Assembly (NCBI RefSeq): GCF_013363755.1
Contig: NZ_CP054840.1
Span: 2,659,501-2,723,500 of the forward strand
DNA: 64,000 nucleotides
Direction of reading: 5' to 3'
Origin: Comamonas antarctica
Lineage (GTDB): Bacteria; Pseudomonadota; Gammaproteobacteria; Burkholderiales; Burkholderiaceae_C
The translations under genes and the position numbers were made by a program. The first letter of the stretch is position 1. Each line of letters begins with the position of its first letter. Shown in pieces: positions 56,343-64,000 of this stretch. The notes under the pieces are model-generated. The model saw only the letters and a program-made list of their open reading frames with translations. It made no database searches and had not been told where the DNA came from.

Positions 56343-57324
56343 GGATTACCGCAAACCAGTCGTTGTCATCGGTCCAGGCGCGCGTGGCCTTGAAACCGGC
56401 CTGCGTGAGCATCTGCATGAACAGTGGCAGCGGGTACTTGTAGCTGTTCTCGGTATGGATGCGTTCGCCCGCGGCAAACGCGCGCGCGCCGCCGGGCCAG
56501 CGCACCTGCAATGCCTCGCGCGCCTGCAGGTGCATCTCGATGCGCGAGCGCGCATGGTTGAAGAACGCCACATGCTCCCACTGCGCGGGCTCGAAATCGC
56601 TGCCCAGGCAGGCATTGAGGTGGAGGAGCGCATTGCGGTTGAACTCGGCGGTGATGCCGGCCGCGTCGTCGTAGGCGGCTTCAAGCACGGCAGTGGCCTT
56701 GGGCAGGTCGATGCCGATCAGCAGTCCGCCGCCCTCGCCGGCCAGCGCGCGCATCTGGCGCAGCAGCGTCATGGCGCCGGCCGGGCTGAAATTGCCGATC
56801 GACGAACCTGGGTAGAACACCAGGCGCCCCTCCCGCGCGATGCGCGCGGGCAGCGTGACGGGCGCGGTGATGTCGGCCTCGACCGCACAGACCTCGAGGC
56901 CCGGAAACGCGCGCGCCAGTTCATCGACGGCGCCCTGCACGAAATCGCCGGCGATATCGACCCCGACAAAGCATTGCGGCTGCAAGGCCGGCAGCAGCAG
57001 CCGCACCTTCTCGCAATTGCCCGCGCCCAGCTCGATCAGGCTGGTGCAGTTGCCGACGCTGCGCGCGATTTCGGCGCCGCGGCGCAGCAGCAGCGCCTTC
57101 TCGGTGCGTGTGGGGTAGTACTCGGGCAGCCGGGTGATCGCCTCGAACAGCTCGCAGCCGCGCTGGTCGTAGAAATACTTGGCGGAAATGCGCGCCGGCG
57201 TGCGCAGCAGATCCTGCGCGATGGCCTGGGCTTCGTCCCATGCCGCGGACGTTTCCGGCAGCGCGCGCATGTCGGGCGGGGGCGGCGCTGCCTGGGCAAC
57301 GTGGGGGGCAACGGAGAGCAGCAT
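56329..57324 (-). CDS. egtD: L-histidine N(alpha)-methyltransferase EgtD
   Basis: Trimethylates histidine to hercynine with SAM, first step of ergothioneine synthesis. 331 residues. The family motifs are YFYDQRGCELFEAITRLPEYY, the SAM-binding ELGAGNCEKVRLLL, FYPGSSIGNFSP and IGIDLPKATAVLEAAYDDAAG. The N-terminus (about 25 residues) is Ala/Pro-rich. It precedes and overlaps egtB, forming a two-gene operon for this antioxidant thiol, next to iron-uptake genes. Confidence 0.95.
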   Translation of the reverse strand: MLLSVAPHVAQAAPPPPDMRALPETSAAWDEAQAIAQDLLRTPARISAKYFYDQRGCELFEAITRLPEYYPTRTEKALLLRRGAEIARSVGNCTSLIELGAGNCEKVRLLLPALQPQCFVGVDIAGDFVQGAVDELARAFPGLEVCAVEADITAPVTLPARIAREGRLVFYPGSSIGNFSPAGAMTLLRQMRALAGEGGGLLIGIDLPKATAVLEAAYDDAAGITAEFNRNALLHLNACLGSDFEPAQWEHVAFFNHARSRIEMHLQAREALQVRWPGGARAFAAGERIHTENSYKYPLPLFMQMLTQAGFKATRAWTDDNDWFAVIHAQA

Positions 57325-57521
57325 GGGGCACGAACCTTCTTGAAACGATGGCGCTTCCAGCCTAGCCAGCCAGGCTTGTGCCGCGAGTAGGACAGCAGCG
57401 CATGCGGCGCGCTTGATGCTCCGCGCAATTGACCCTGGCCGGCATTGGAGCCATGATGGACCACGGCTGCGCCGCCGCCCATTGCGGACCGCGCCGCGCT
57501 TCTTTCCAGCGGGAGGCTGCC

Positions 57522-57983
57522 ATGAGCGAACGTCTGACGACGGGTGAAATCTGCACGCGCGAAGTGGCCATCGCGTTTCGCCATACCGACCTGGTGACCG
57601 CCGCCCGGTTGATGCGCGAATACCATGTGGGCGCGCTGGTCGTGGTCGATGAAACCCAGGGCCTGCGCACTGTCGCGGGCGTGCTCACCGACCGCGATAT
57701 CGTGATCTCGGTGGTGGCGCCCGAGTTGCAGCCCGGCAACCTCTGCGTGGGCGATGTGATGACCGCCAGGCCCGTCACCGCCGCCGAAGACGCGTCGGTC
57801 ATCGATGTGCTGCGCAGCATGCGCGCGCATGGCGTGCGGCGCATTCCCGTCGTGGGCGCGCAGCAGGCGCTGATCGGCCTGGTGGCGCTCGACGACATCC
57901 TCGAAGTGCTGGCGCAGGAATTCGGCATGCTCGCGGCCACCATCGGCCGCGGCATCGAACGCGAGCGCGCGCAGCGCGCATGA
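57522..57983 (+). CDS. CBS-domain protein
   Basis: 153 residues from the ATG at 57522, with GGGAGG upstream. Two CBS motifs make a Bateman module: VTAARLMREYHVGALVVVD with AGVLTDRDIVISVV, and VIDVLRSMRAHGVRRIPVV with IGLVALDDILEVLA. Such stand-alone modules bind adenine nucleotides and regulate other proteins; the partner is unknown. A perfect GCCCGGCGCGCCGGGC palindrome (57985-58000) follows the stop. Confidence 0.88.
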   Translation: MSERLTTGEICTREVAIAFRHTDLVTAARLMREYHVGALVVVDETQGLRTVAGVLTDRDIVISVVAPELQPGNLCVGDVMTARPVTAAEDASVIDVLRSMRAHGVRRIPVVGAQQALIGLVALDDILEVLAQEFGMLAATIGRGIERERAQRA

Positions 57984-58069
57984 AGCCCGGCGCGCCGGGC
58001 ACGGCCCTTTCACCGACGGCGCAAAAAGAACCAAATCACGACATGGACATTTGCCGCATCCGCCGATAA

Positions 58070-58085
58070 CGGACAATTTTGTCCG
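58070..58085. promoter_or_regulatory. Candidate TetR operator
   Basis: CGGACAA-TT-TTGTCCG, a 7-2-7 palindrome 13-28 bp upstream of the tetR-type start. The position suits autorepression of the regulator and the efflux operon that follows. Confidence 0.55.
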
Positions 58086-58097
58086 ATAATAGCGCCC

Positions 58098-58685
58098 ATG
58101 AAGCCTGCCGCCACCAAACGCCCCGATGCCGCCACACGGCGCGCGCAACTGCTTGACGCTGCCGATGCGGTGTTCATCACCCATGGCGTCAACGCACCGC
58201 TGGAACTGGTGGTGGAGCGCGCCGGTGTCGGCCGCGCCACGCTGTACCGGCAGTTTCCCGACCGCGAGGCGATCTTGCTGGCGCTGCTGGAGCGCTCGAC
58301 CGAACTGCTGCAGGCCCAGGCGCTGGCGGTGCAGGAGCGCCCCGATGCGTTCTTCGCGCTGCTGGGCTATCTGTCCGAGCGCATCGTGCGCTCGCCCGCG
58401 CTCTCGGACTACTGGCGCAGCTCCAGCCTCGTCGATCCGCGCTTCGCGCAGGTGCGCAAGCGTGTCTGGAGCACGCTCGAGCCCGCGCTGGCCCAGGCCC
58501 AGCGCGCCGGGCTGGTGCGCGCCGAGGTGCAGGCCGATGACATCTCGCTGCTGATCGGCATGCTGGGCGCGGCGCTGCGCGGCACCAGCGACGCCGAACG
58601 CCGGCGCCTGGCGCGCCAGGCACTGGAGGTGATCCGCCGCGGCCTGCGGCCCGACGCTGCCACGGACGCCGCATCCCGTGGCTGA
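58098..58685 (+). CDS. TetR-family repressor of the efflux operon
   Basis: 195 residues. The N-terminal helix-turn-helix covers about residues 14-60: RRAQLLDAADAVFITHGVNA, then VVERAGVGRATLYRQFPDREAIL. The C-terminal ligand domain is helical and not assignable. The stop overlaps the start of the transporter gene by 8 bp, so it is part of the emrB-emrA-oprM-type operon and likely represses it until a toxic ligand binds. Confidence 0.9.
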   Translation: MKPAATKRPDAATRRAQLLDAADAVFITHGVNAPLELVVERAGVGRATLYRQFPDREAILLALLERSTELLQAQALAVQERPDAFFALLGYLSERIVRSPALSDYWRSSSLVDPRFAQVRKRVWSTLEPALAQAQRAGLVRAEVQADDISLLIGMLGAALRGTSDAERRRLARQALEVIRRGLRPDAATDAASRG

Positions 58686-60426
58686 AACCGTCTACCTGCG
58701 CCGCCCTCCGGATTGGGAGGAGCACGAGAAACCGGCGCTGCCGGGCTCGCCCGCCATGCTCATGCACTCGCCCTTGGAGCGCGTCTGCTATGCGCTGGTC
58801 GCGATCCTGGTGGGCCTTACCGGCGGCCTGGGCAATGCGCTGTTCACGGTCAATCTCCCGACCATCCAGGGGCAGATGGGACTCACGCCGACCGAAGCCG
58901 CCTGGCTCACGGGCACCTACGTGACCTTCAGCATGACGGCCAACCTGCTGGTCTACAAGTTCCGCCAGCAGTACGGCATGCGCCTGTTCACCGAGATCAG
59001 CCTGGGTCTGTATGCGCTGCTGTGCCTGCTGCACCTGGTGCTGGGCAGCGCGCAGAGCCTGCTGTGGCTGCGCGGCGCGAGCGGCCTGGCCGCGGCTGCC
59101 TGCACCTCGCTGGCCACGCTCTACATGCTGCAGTCGATGCCGCGCGTCTACGTGCTGAAGATGCTGGTGATCGGGGTCGGCGTGAGCCAGCTGGCGACGC
59201 CGCTGGCCTGGCTGCTGTCGCCCCGCCTGCTCGACCACGGCCAGTGGCACAACCTCTATTGGTTCGAGGCCGGGTTGGCATTGATGTCGTTTGCCGCGGT
59301 GGTGCTGCTCAAGCTGCCCGCGGGCATGCAGTTCAAGGCCTTCGAGAAGCGCGATTTCATCAGCATCGGGCTGCTGGTGCCGGGCATCGGGCTGCTGGTC
59401 GCGGTGCTGGTGCAGGGCACGACGCGCTGGTGGTTCAACGCGCCCGAGCTGGCCTGGATGCTGATCGGCGCGATGCTGCTGCTGGGCGCGGGGCTTTATT
59501 TCGAGCACCACCGCAGCAACCCGCTGCTGCACACGCGCTGGTTCACGCAGGGCGCGACCATCCGTTTCGTGATCGGCGCCATCGTGCTGCGCTTTCTCAC
59601 CACGGAGCAGAGCTATGGCGTGGTCGGCATGATGCGCACGCTGGGCATGGCGCCCGACCAGATGCAGCCGCTGTTCGGCGTGATCCTGGCGGGCATGGTG
59701 CTGGGCATGCTGCTGTCGGCGCTGAGCTTCGATCTCGAGCACGCGGGCAAGCAACTGCTCGCGGCGCTGGTGCTGCTGGGCGTCGCCACCTGGCTTGACT
59801 TCGGCCGCACCAGCCTCGACCGGCCCGCGGACTTCTTCCTGAGCCAGTTCCTGCTGGCCGTCGGCTCCGGCATCTTCATGGGACCGCTGATGCTGCAGGG
59901 CATCGTGCAGGGCCTGAAGAACGGCCCCAGCCACATGCTCACGGCCATCATCACCATCTCCATGACCCAGGCGCTGGGCGGCATTGCCGGCTCGGCGCTG
60001 CTGGGCACCTACCAGATCCACCGCGCGCAGGTCTACTCGGTGGCGCTGACGCAGCAGATCAACCCGGCCGACCCGCAGGTCGCGCAGCGGCTGCAATTGC
60101 AGCAGCAGGCGCTGGCCGGCCAGATCACCGACCCCGCGCTGCGCGCCGCGCAGGCCGCGGCCCAGCTGGGCCAGGTGGTGCGCCGCGAGGCGCAGGTGCG
60201 CGCCTGGAACGACGTGTTCCGCGTGGTGGCGATGGTGGCGTTTGCCTATCTGGCCTGGTCGCTGTTCGAGGCCGCGCGCGCGCGCCGCGCCAGCCGCCTC
60301 GAGGCGGTGCGCAATGCCCAGCGCACGGCCGACACCACGCCCGAAGTCGGCACCGACGGCGCCACCGAGCCCGAACCCGAGGCCGACGACGAGGCGCCGG
60401 CGCGCCCACCCGCCACCACCGGCTGA
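58678..60426 (+). CDS. MFS drug exporter of the EmrB/DHA2 type
   Basis: 582 residues from the GTG at 58678 (VAETVYLRRPPDWEEHEK). About 14 membrane segments are visible. The first helix region GNALFTVNLPTIQGQMGLTPTEAAWLTGTY is characteristic of the DHA2/EmrB group. The C-terminal tail is acidic and Pro-rich (TEPEPEADDEAPARPPATTG). It pumps toxic compounds using proton motive force, together with the downstream adaptor and outer-membrane channel. Confidence 0.9.
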   Translation: MAETVYLRRPPDWEEHEKPALPGSPAMLMHSPLERVCYALVAILVGLTGGLGNALFTVNLPTIQGQMGLTPTEAAWLTGTYVTFSMTANLLVYKFRQQYGMRLFTEISLGLYALLCLLHLVLGSAQSLLWLRGASGLAAAACTSLATLYMLQSMPRVYVLKMLVIGVGVSQLATPLAWLLSPRLLDHGQWHNLYWFEAGLALMSFAAVVLLKLPAGMQFKAFEKRDFISIGLLVPGIGLLVAVLVQGTTRWWFNAPELAWMLIGAMLLLGAGLYFEHHRSNPLLHTRWFTQGATIRFVIGAIVLRFLTTEQSYGVVGMMRTLGMAPDQMQPLFGVILAGMVLGMLLSALSFDLEHAGKQLLAALVLLGVATWLDFGRTSLDRPADFFLSQFLLAVGSGIFMGPLMLQGIVQGLKNGPSHMLTAIITISMTQALGGIAGSALLGTYQIHRAQVYSVALTQQINPADPQVAQRLQLQQQALAGQITDPALRAAQAAAQLGQVVRREAQVRAWNDVFRVVAMVAFAYLAWSLFEAARARRASRLEAVRNAQRTADTTPEVGTDGATEPEPEADDEAPARPPATTG

Positions 60427-60472
60427 ACCACCGCTTCCCCCGCTTTCCGCTCCACCATAAAGATCCAACACC

Positions 60473-61645
60473 ATGAGCGCTCCCGCCACTCCCACTCCAA
60501 CACCCGCAGCTCCTGCCGCCCCCGCACCAGCCGCCGCGGCACCGGCCGCCGCGGCACCGGCCGCCGCGGCACCGGCCGCCGACCCCTCGCCCACGCCCAA
60601 GAAGGAGCGCCCTTCGCTGCGCAGCGCGCTGCTGATGGCGGCGCTGGGCGCGGTGGGCATCGTGCTGGTGCTGCGCGCCTGGAATGTCGGCCCGTTCGAG
60701 ACCAGCGACATCTCGACCGACAACGCCTATGTGCGCGGCCAGGTCACGGTGCTCGCGCCCCAGGTCAACGGCTATGTGACCGAAGTGCTGGTGCATGACT
60801 ACGAGCATGTGAAGACCGGCCAGCCGCTGGTGCGCATCGATACCCGCAGCTATGCCGCGGCGCTGGCCCAGGCCCAGGCGCAGCTCGCCAGTGCGCGCGC
60901 GCAACTGGCCAACTCCACGCAGACCCAGTCGCAGAACCAGGCCGGCATGCAGGTGCGCGAGGCCACGCTGGCCGCCGCGCGCGCCGAGTCCGAGCGTGCG
61001 CGCGCCGAGCTGCAGCGCGTCGAGGACCTGGCCGCGCGCGGCTCGGTCTCGCTCAACGAGCGCGACAAGGTGCGCGCCACCGCGCGCCTGGCCGCGGCCA
61101 ATGTCGAGAAGGCCCAGGCCGACATTGCCATCGGCCGCGAAGGCATCAAGGCCACCACCGTCAACCGCGGCGCGCTCGAGGCCGCGGTGCAGATGGCCGA
61201 GGCCCAGGTGCGCCAGGCGCAGATCAACCTGGACAACACCACGGTGCACGCACCCAGCGACGGCCAGGCCAGCGAGGTGTCGGTGCGCCAGGGCCAGTAC
61301 GTGGCCGCGGGCAGCCAACTGCTGTATGTGGTGCCGGCGCAGCTGTGGGTCGTGGCCAACTTCAAGGAAACCCAGACCGCGCGGGTGCGCATCGGCCAGC
61401 CCGCGCGCTTCACCGTCGACGGCCTCGACGGCGCGGCATTCACCGGCAAGGTGCTGGAGATCGCGCCGGCCACGGGCTCGGAGTTCAGCGTGCTCAAGGC
61501 CGACAACGCCACCGGCAACTTCACCAAGGTCGTGCAGCGCCTGCCGGTGAAGATCGCCATCGACCCGGACCAGCCGCTGGCCGCGCGCCTGCGCCCGGGC
61601 ATGTCGGTGATCGCGCATGTCGACACCGCGGGAGCCCAGCCATGA
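60473..61645 (+). CDS. EmrA/HlyD-type efflux adaptor
   Basis: 390 residues. A long Ala/Pro low-complexity tail of about 40 residues precedes one membrane helix (SALLMAALGAVGIVLVLRAW), then the lipoyl motif TDNAYVRGQVTVLAPQVNGYV, a coiled-coil hairpin and the barrel with ASEVSVRQGQYVAAGSQLLYVVP. The tail is encoded by 3.4 copies of a 15-bp unit. The stop overlaps the next start as ATGA. Confidence 0.92.
   Translation: MSAPATPTPTPAAPAAPAPAAAAPAAAAPAAAAPAADPSPTPKKERPSLRSALLMAALGAVGIVLVLRAWNVGPFETSDISTDNAYVRGQVTVLAPQVNGYVTEVLVHDYEHVKTGQPLVRIDTRSYAAALAQAQAQLASARAQLANSTQTQSQNQAGMQVREATLAAARAESERARAELQRVEDLAARGSVSLNERDKVRATARLAAANVEKAQADIAIGREGIKATTVNRGALEAAVQMAEAQVRQAQINLDNTTVHAPSDGQASEVSVRQGQYVAAGSQLLYVVPAQLWVVANFKETQTARVRIGQPARFTVDGLDGAAFTGKVLEIAPATGSEFSVLKADNATGNFTKVVQRLPVKIAIDPDQPLAARLRPGMSVIAHVDTAGAQP
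60530..60580 (+). repeat. 15-bp tandem repeat inside the efflux adaptor gene
   Basis: GCCGCCGCGGCACCG is repeated 3.4 times without change, encoding an Ala-rich segment with single prolines. In-frame copy-number change would alter only tail length. Confidence 0.85.
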
Positions 61646-63036
61646 AGCGCGTGCATTGCGGCGCATCGGCGCTGCTGGCGGCGGCGCTGCTCTCAGGCTG
61701 CGCGGCACTGGCGCCCAACCCTCCGGTTCAGGTCGCGCCGCTGGAGTTGCCCGCGCAGTGGAGCACGCCTGCGGCAACGGCGGCCGTCGACACGGACGCC
61801 GCGAAGATTGCCGCCGACTGGTGGACCCAGCTTGGCGATCCCGAACTCGACCGCCTGGTGGCGCTGGCGCTGGCGCAGAACAATGACCTGCAGACCGCGC
61901 TGGCACGCGTGCGCGAAGCCCAGGCGCAGCTCGACGCCGCGGGCGCGGCCGGCACGCCCCAGCTCAACGCCACGCTGGGCGCGCAGTCCGGGCGCAGCCT
62001 GGGCGCGTTCGGTCCCACGCACACGCGCTCGGTGCAGCCCGGCCTGCAAGCCAGCTGGGAGCTCGATGTCTGGGGCCGGCTGGCGCAGCTGAACCAGGCC
62101 GCGGACGCGCGCCTGCAGGCCAGCCAGGCCGACCGCGATGCGGTCGCGCTCAACGTCGCCGCGACCACGGTGCAGGCCTATGTCGGCTTGCGCGCGCTCG
62201 AAGCGCAACTGGCCATCAGCGAGTCCACGGTCACGGCGCGCCAGCAGGCGCTGGACCTGGCGCTGGACCAGGTGCGCGTGGGCTATATCTCGCAGCTGCA
62301 GCAGACCCAGGCGCGCGCCGAGCTGGCTTCGGTGCAGCAGCAGGTGGAGCAGCTGCGCGCGCAGATCGACCGGCAGCGCAACACGCTGCACCTGCTGCTG
62401 GGCCAGGCCGGCGGCGCGCTGCCCGCGCCCGGCATGCGCCTGCAGGCGCTGCAACTGCCGCCCGTGCCCGCAAGCCTGCCCTCGCAACTGCTCGAGCGCC
62501 GCCCCGACATCGCGCGCGCCGCCGCGCTGCTGGCCGCGAGCGACCACCAGCTGCAGGCCCAGCGCGCGGCCTTCCTGCCGCAGGTGAACCTGAGCGCCAG
62601 CGTCGGCAGCCTGTTGGTCAATGCGCTTTCATACAACCCGCTCACGGTCTGGAACCTGGGCGGCAGCCTGCTCGCGCCGCTGTTCGATGCGGGCCGGCTG
62701 CAGGCCCAGGCCGATGCGGCCAGCGCCCAGCGCGACCAGGCCGCGCTGGCCTACCGCGGCGCGGTGCTGTCGGCGTTTGCCGATACCGAGAACGCGCTGA
62801 CCGGCACGGCTCGCCTGGCCGAACAGACGCGCTTCGCGGTCGAGCGCCGCGATGTGCTCCAGCAAAGCCTGGTCTATGCGCATGACCGCTACCAGGCCGG
62901 CTATGCCAGCTACCTCGAGGAACTCGATGCGCAGCGCAATCTGTTTTCCGCCGAACTGGAGGTGGTGCGGCTGCACCAGGCCGAATTGGACAACCGGGTG
63001 CAGTTGTACAAGGCGCTCGGGGGCGGCTGGAGGTAA
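61642..63036 (+). CDS. Outer-membrane efflux lipoprotein, OprM/NodT type
   Basis: 464 residues with lipoprotein signal MKRVHCGASALLAAALLSGC (lipobox LLSGC). The family repeat blocks are present: WWTQLGDPELDRLVALALAQN, WELDVWGRLAQLNQAADARLQAS, and the C-terminal LLERRPDIARAAALLAASDH. It completes the tripartite efflux system and overlaps the adaptor gene by 4 bp. Confidence 0.94.
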   Translation: MKRVHCGASALLAAALLSGCAALAPNPPVQVAPLELPAQWSTPAATAAVDTDAAKIAADWWTQLGDPELDRLVALALAQNNDLQTALARVREAQAQLDAAGAAGTPQLNATLGAQSGRSLGAFGPTHTRSVQPGLQASWELDVWGRLAQLNQAADARLQASQADRDAVALNVAATTVQAYVGLRALEAQLAISESTVTARQQALDLALDQVRVGYISQLQQTQARAELASVQQQVEQLRAQIDRQRNTLHLLLGQAGGALPAPGMRLQALQLPPVPASLPSQLLERRPDIARAAALLAASDHQLQAQRAAFLPQVNLSASVGSLLVNALSYNPLTVWNLGGSLLAPLFDAGRLQAQADAASAQRDQAALAYRGAVLSAFADTENALTGTARLAEQTRFAVERRDVLQQSLVYAHDRYQAGYASYLEELDAQRNLFSAELEVVRLHQAELDNRVQLYKALGGGWR

Positions 63037-63064
63037 GCCTGCTTAGAGGCGCTAACTCGACCCG

Positions 63065-63081
63065 GCAAATCGAAGATTTGC
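63065..63081. terminator. Weak hairpin after the efflux operon
   Basis: GCAAATC-GAA-GATTTGC, a 7-bp stem with a 3-base loop, 29 bp past the operon end. No T tract follows, so its role as a terminator is uncertain. Confidence 0.4.
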
Positions 63082-63088
63082 GGTAGGT

Positions 63089-63186
63089 GCGAGGCGCGGC
63101 CGGCGAGGCGCGGTCGGCGAGGCGCGGCCGGCTAGGTGTGGCCGGCGAGGCGTGGCCGGCTAGGTGCGGCCGGCTAGGCGCGTTGC
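63089..63186. repeat. 14-bp tandem repeat, six copies plus partial
   Basis: Unit consensus G-C-(G/T)-AGG-(C/T)-G-(C/T)-GG-(C/T)-CG. Copies at 63089, 63103, 63117, 63131, 63145, 63159 differ by one to three transitions or a G/T change, with a decayed seventh at 63173. It lies between the efflux operon and the convergent ompW-like gene and is non-coding in appearance. Confidence 0.8.
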
Positions 63187-63251
63187 CGCAGGCAGTGCGA
63201 ATAGCACGACAAGGCAACGCGACGACGCAGCAAGGGTGGTGTTGGCGACTC

Positions 63252-63848
63252 TTAGAACCGGTATCCGAGACCGACGCCGACGAGCACCGGGTCGACCTTG
63301 AAGTTGCCCTGGTTCACGCCGCCGACATAGACGTCGGCGTTCAGGTAGAGCTTCTTCACGTCGAAGTTCAGCGACCACTGCTTGTTCAGCGGAATGTCGA
63401 AGCCGACCTGCAGCGCGCCGCCAAAGCTGTTGCGCTGCACATCGGCCGCGCCGTTCAGCAGGCTCACGCTGGAAAAGCGCGTGTAGTTGATGCCCGCGCC
63501 GACATAGGGCTTGAAGCCGCCGAACTGCGTGAAGTGGTACTGCAGCAGCAGGCTGGGCGGCAGGTGCTTGAGCGTGCCCAGGTAGCCGGCGACGCTGGAG
63601 GTCACGTCCTGCTTCTGCGGCACCGTGAGCACCAGTTCGGCGGCGATGTTCGGCGTGAAGAAATAGCTGATGTCGATTTCGGCCAGCGTCTTGTTGTTGA
63701 TCGACAGGCCCAGGCCGGTGTTGTCCTTGTTGGCGCTGTCGAGGTGCACAGCGCGCGCGCGCACGAGCCAGGGGCCTTCGGTCTGGGCCATGGCGGAGCC
63801 CGAAGTCAGGGCACAGAGGGCGGCGGCGGCAAGGAGAGTCTTCTTCAT
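63252..63848 (-). CDS. ompW: OmpW-family outer-membrane protein
   Basis: 198 residues with signal peptide (MKKTLLAAAALCALTSGSAM|AQ). The beta-barrel begins GPWLVRARAVHLD and includes INNKTLAEIDISYFFTPNIAAELVLT, LLLQYHF and FKPYVGAGINYTRF; it ends in Phe after GLGYRF. OmpW forms a small eight-stranded barrel with a hydrophobic channel. The neighbours do not suggest a specific substrate. Confidence 0.93.
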   Translation of the reverse strand: MKKTLLAAAALCALTSGSAMAQTEGPWLVRARAVHLDSANKDNTGLGLSINNKTLAEIDISYFFTPNIAAELVLTVPQKQDVTSSVAGYLGTLKHLPPSLLLQYHFTQFGGFKPYVGAGINYTRFSSVSLLNGAADVQRNSFGGALQVGFDIPLNKQWSLNFDVKKLYLNADVYVGGVNQGNFKVDPVLVGVGLGYRF

Positions 63849-63951
63849 GGTGTGGCAATGGTTTCAACGGGGACGACCCCCGTGAAAACCATTGGACACG
63901 GGGACGCACCCCCGGGTTTTGCCCTAGCGCAAGAAACCCGCAGACTGCCGC

Positions 63952-64000
63952 TCAGTGCGCCGCCGCTTCCTGGCCGCGCAGGCGCTGCACCAGGTTCACC
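63952..64000 (-). CDS. Possible C-terminal end of an unidentified gene
   Basis: A frame reads VNLVQRLRGQEAAAH then a stop at 63952-63954. Codon choice is consistent with a real gene but the visible part is only 15 codons, so it cannot be identified. Confidence 0.3.
   Translation of the reverse strand, partial: VNLVQRLRGQEAAAH

Noticed and set aside
63089..63186. Possible CRISPR array
   Set aside because: Units are contiguous 14-mers with no spacers.

Overview
The window is high-GC DNA from a betaproteobacterium, most likely Burkholderiales of the Comamonadaceae type. The evidence is a small tryptophan-rich membrane protein typical of that family, two intergenic repeats of a style common in its genomes, and an E. 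coli-like set of core genes (lgt, ilvD, acs, murB, murI, plsY, proVWX, fbpABC) with strong third-position GC bias. Family and motif statements rest on reading the translations by eye; no searches were run.

Layout. 1-8.7 kb: 5'-complete malonyl-CoA decarboxylase cut by the window edge, lgt, ilvD, a small Trp-rich protein, cytochrome c, a LapA-like protein, acs and a YqhA-type membrane protein. 8.8-12.8 kb: a glycine betaine/proline importer proVWX behind a near-consensus sigma70 promoter and a long leader. 12.9-19.3 kb: an FAD oxidoreductase, a lipoprotein, a divergent fumarase pair (iron-free FumC, Fe-S class I) with a candidate Fur box between them, and murI. 19.4-27.5 kb: metallopeptidase, murB, yajQ, a retropepsin-like protease, a degenerate HD-GYP protein, the tas-like/ybaK/plsY operon and an alpha/beta hydrolase.

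27.5-42.2 kb is the most distinctive region: a visibly lower-GC serralysin-type RTX metalloprotease and its AprI/Inh-type inhibitor, a divergent IclR-family regulator, then a type 1 secretion locus ordered ABC(A)-ABC(B)-HlyD-ABC(A')-ABC(B')-HlyD'-TolC. Each half holds two different, catalytically intact permease/ATPases, so the exporter may be a heterodimer that was then duplicated. Two copies of GTTCA-N5-TGAAC sit upstream of the protease and the regulator and may be the regulator's operators.

42.2-48.7 kb: a penicillin-acylase family enzyme, a hypothetical protein, a glycine-zipper protein, an LD-carboxypeptidase with a His/Cys-rich head, and TadA fused to an alpha/beta-hydrolase domain. 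48.8-55.1 kb: iron acquisition, with a TonB-dependent receptor divergent from fbpABC and a candidate Fur box between. 55.1-58 kb: ergothioneine genes egtD-egtB and a CBS-domain protein. 58.1-63 kb: a TetR-controlled EmrAB/OprM-type tripartite efflux pump. 63-64 kb: a 14-bp tandem repeat, OmpW, and the possible tail of another gene.
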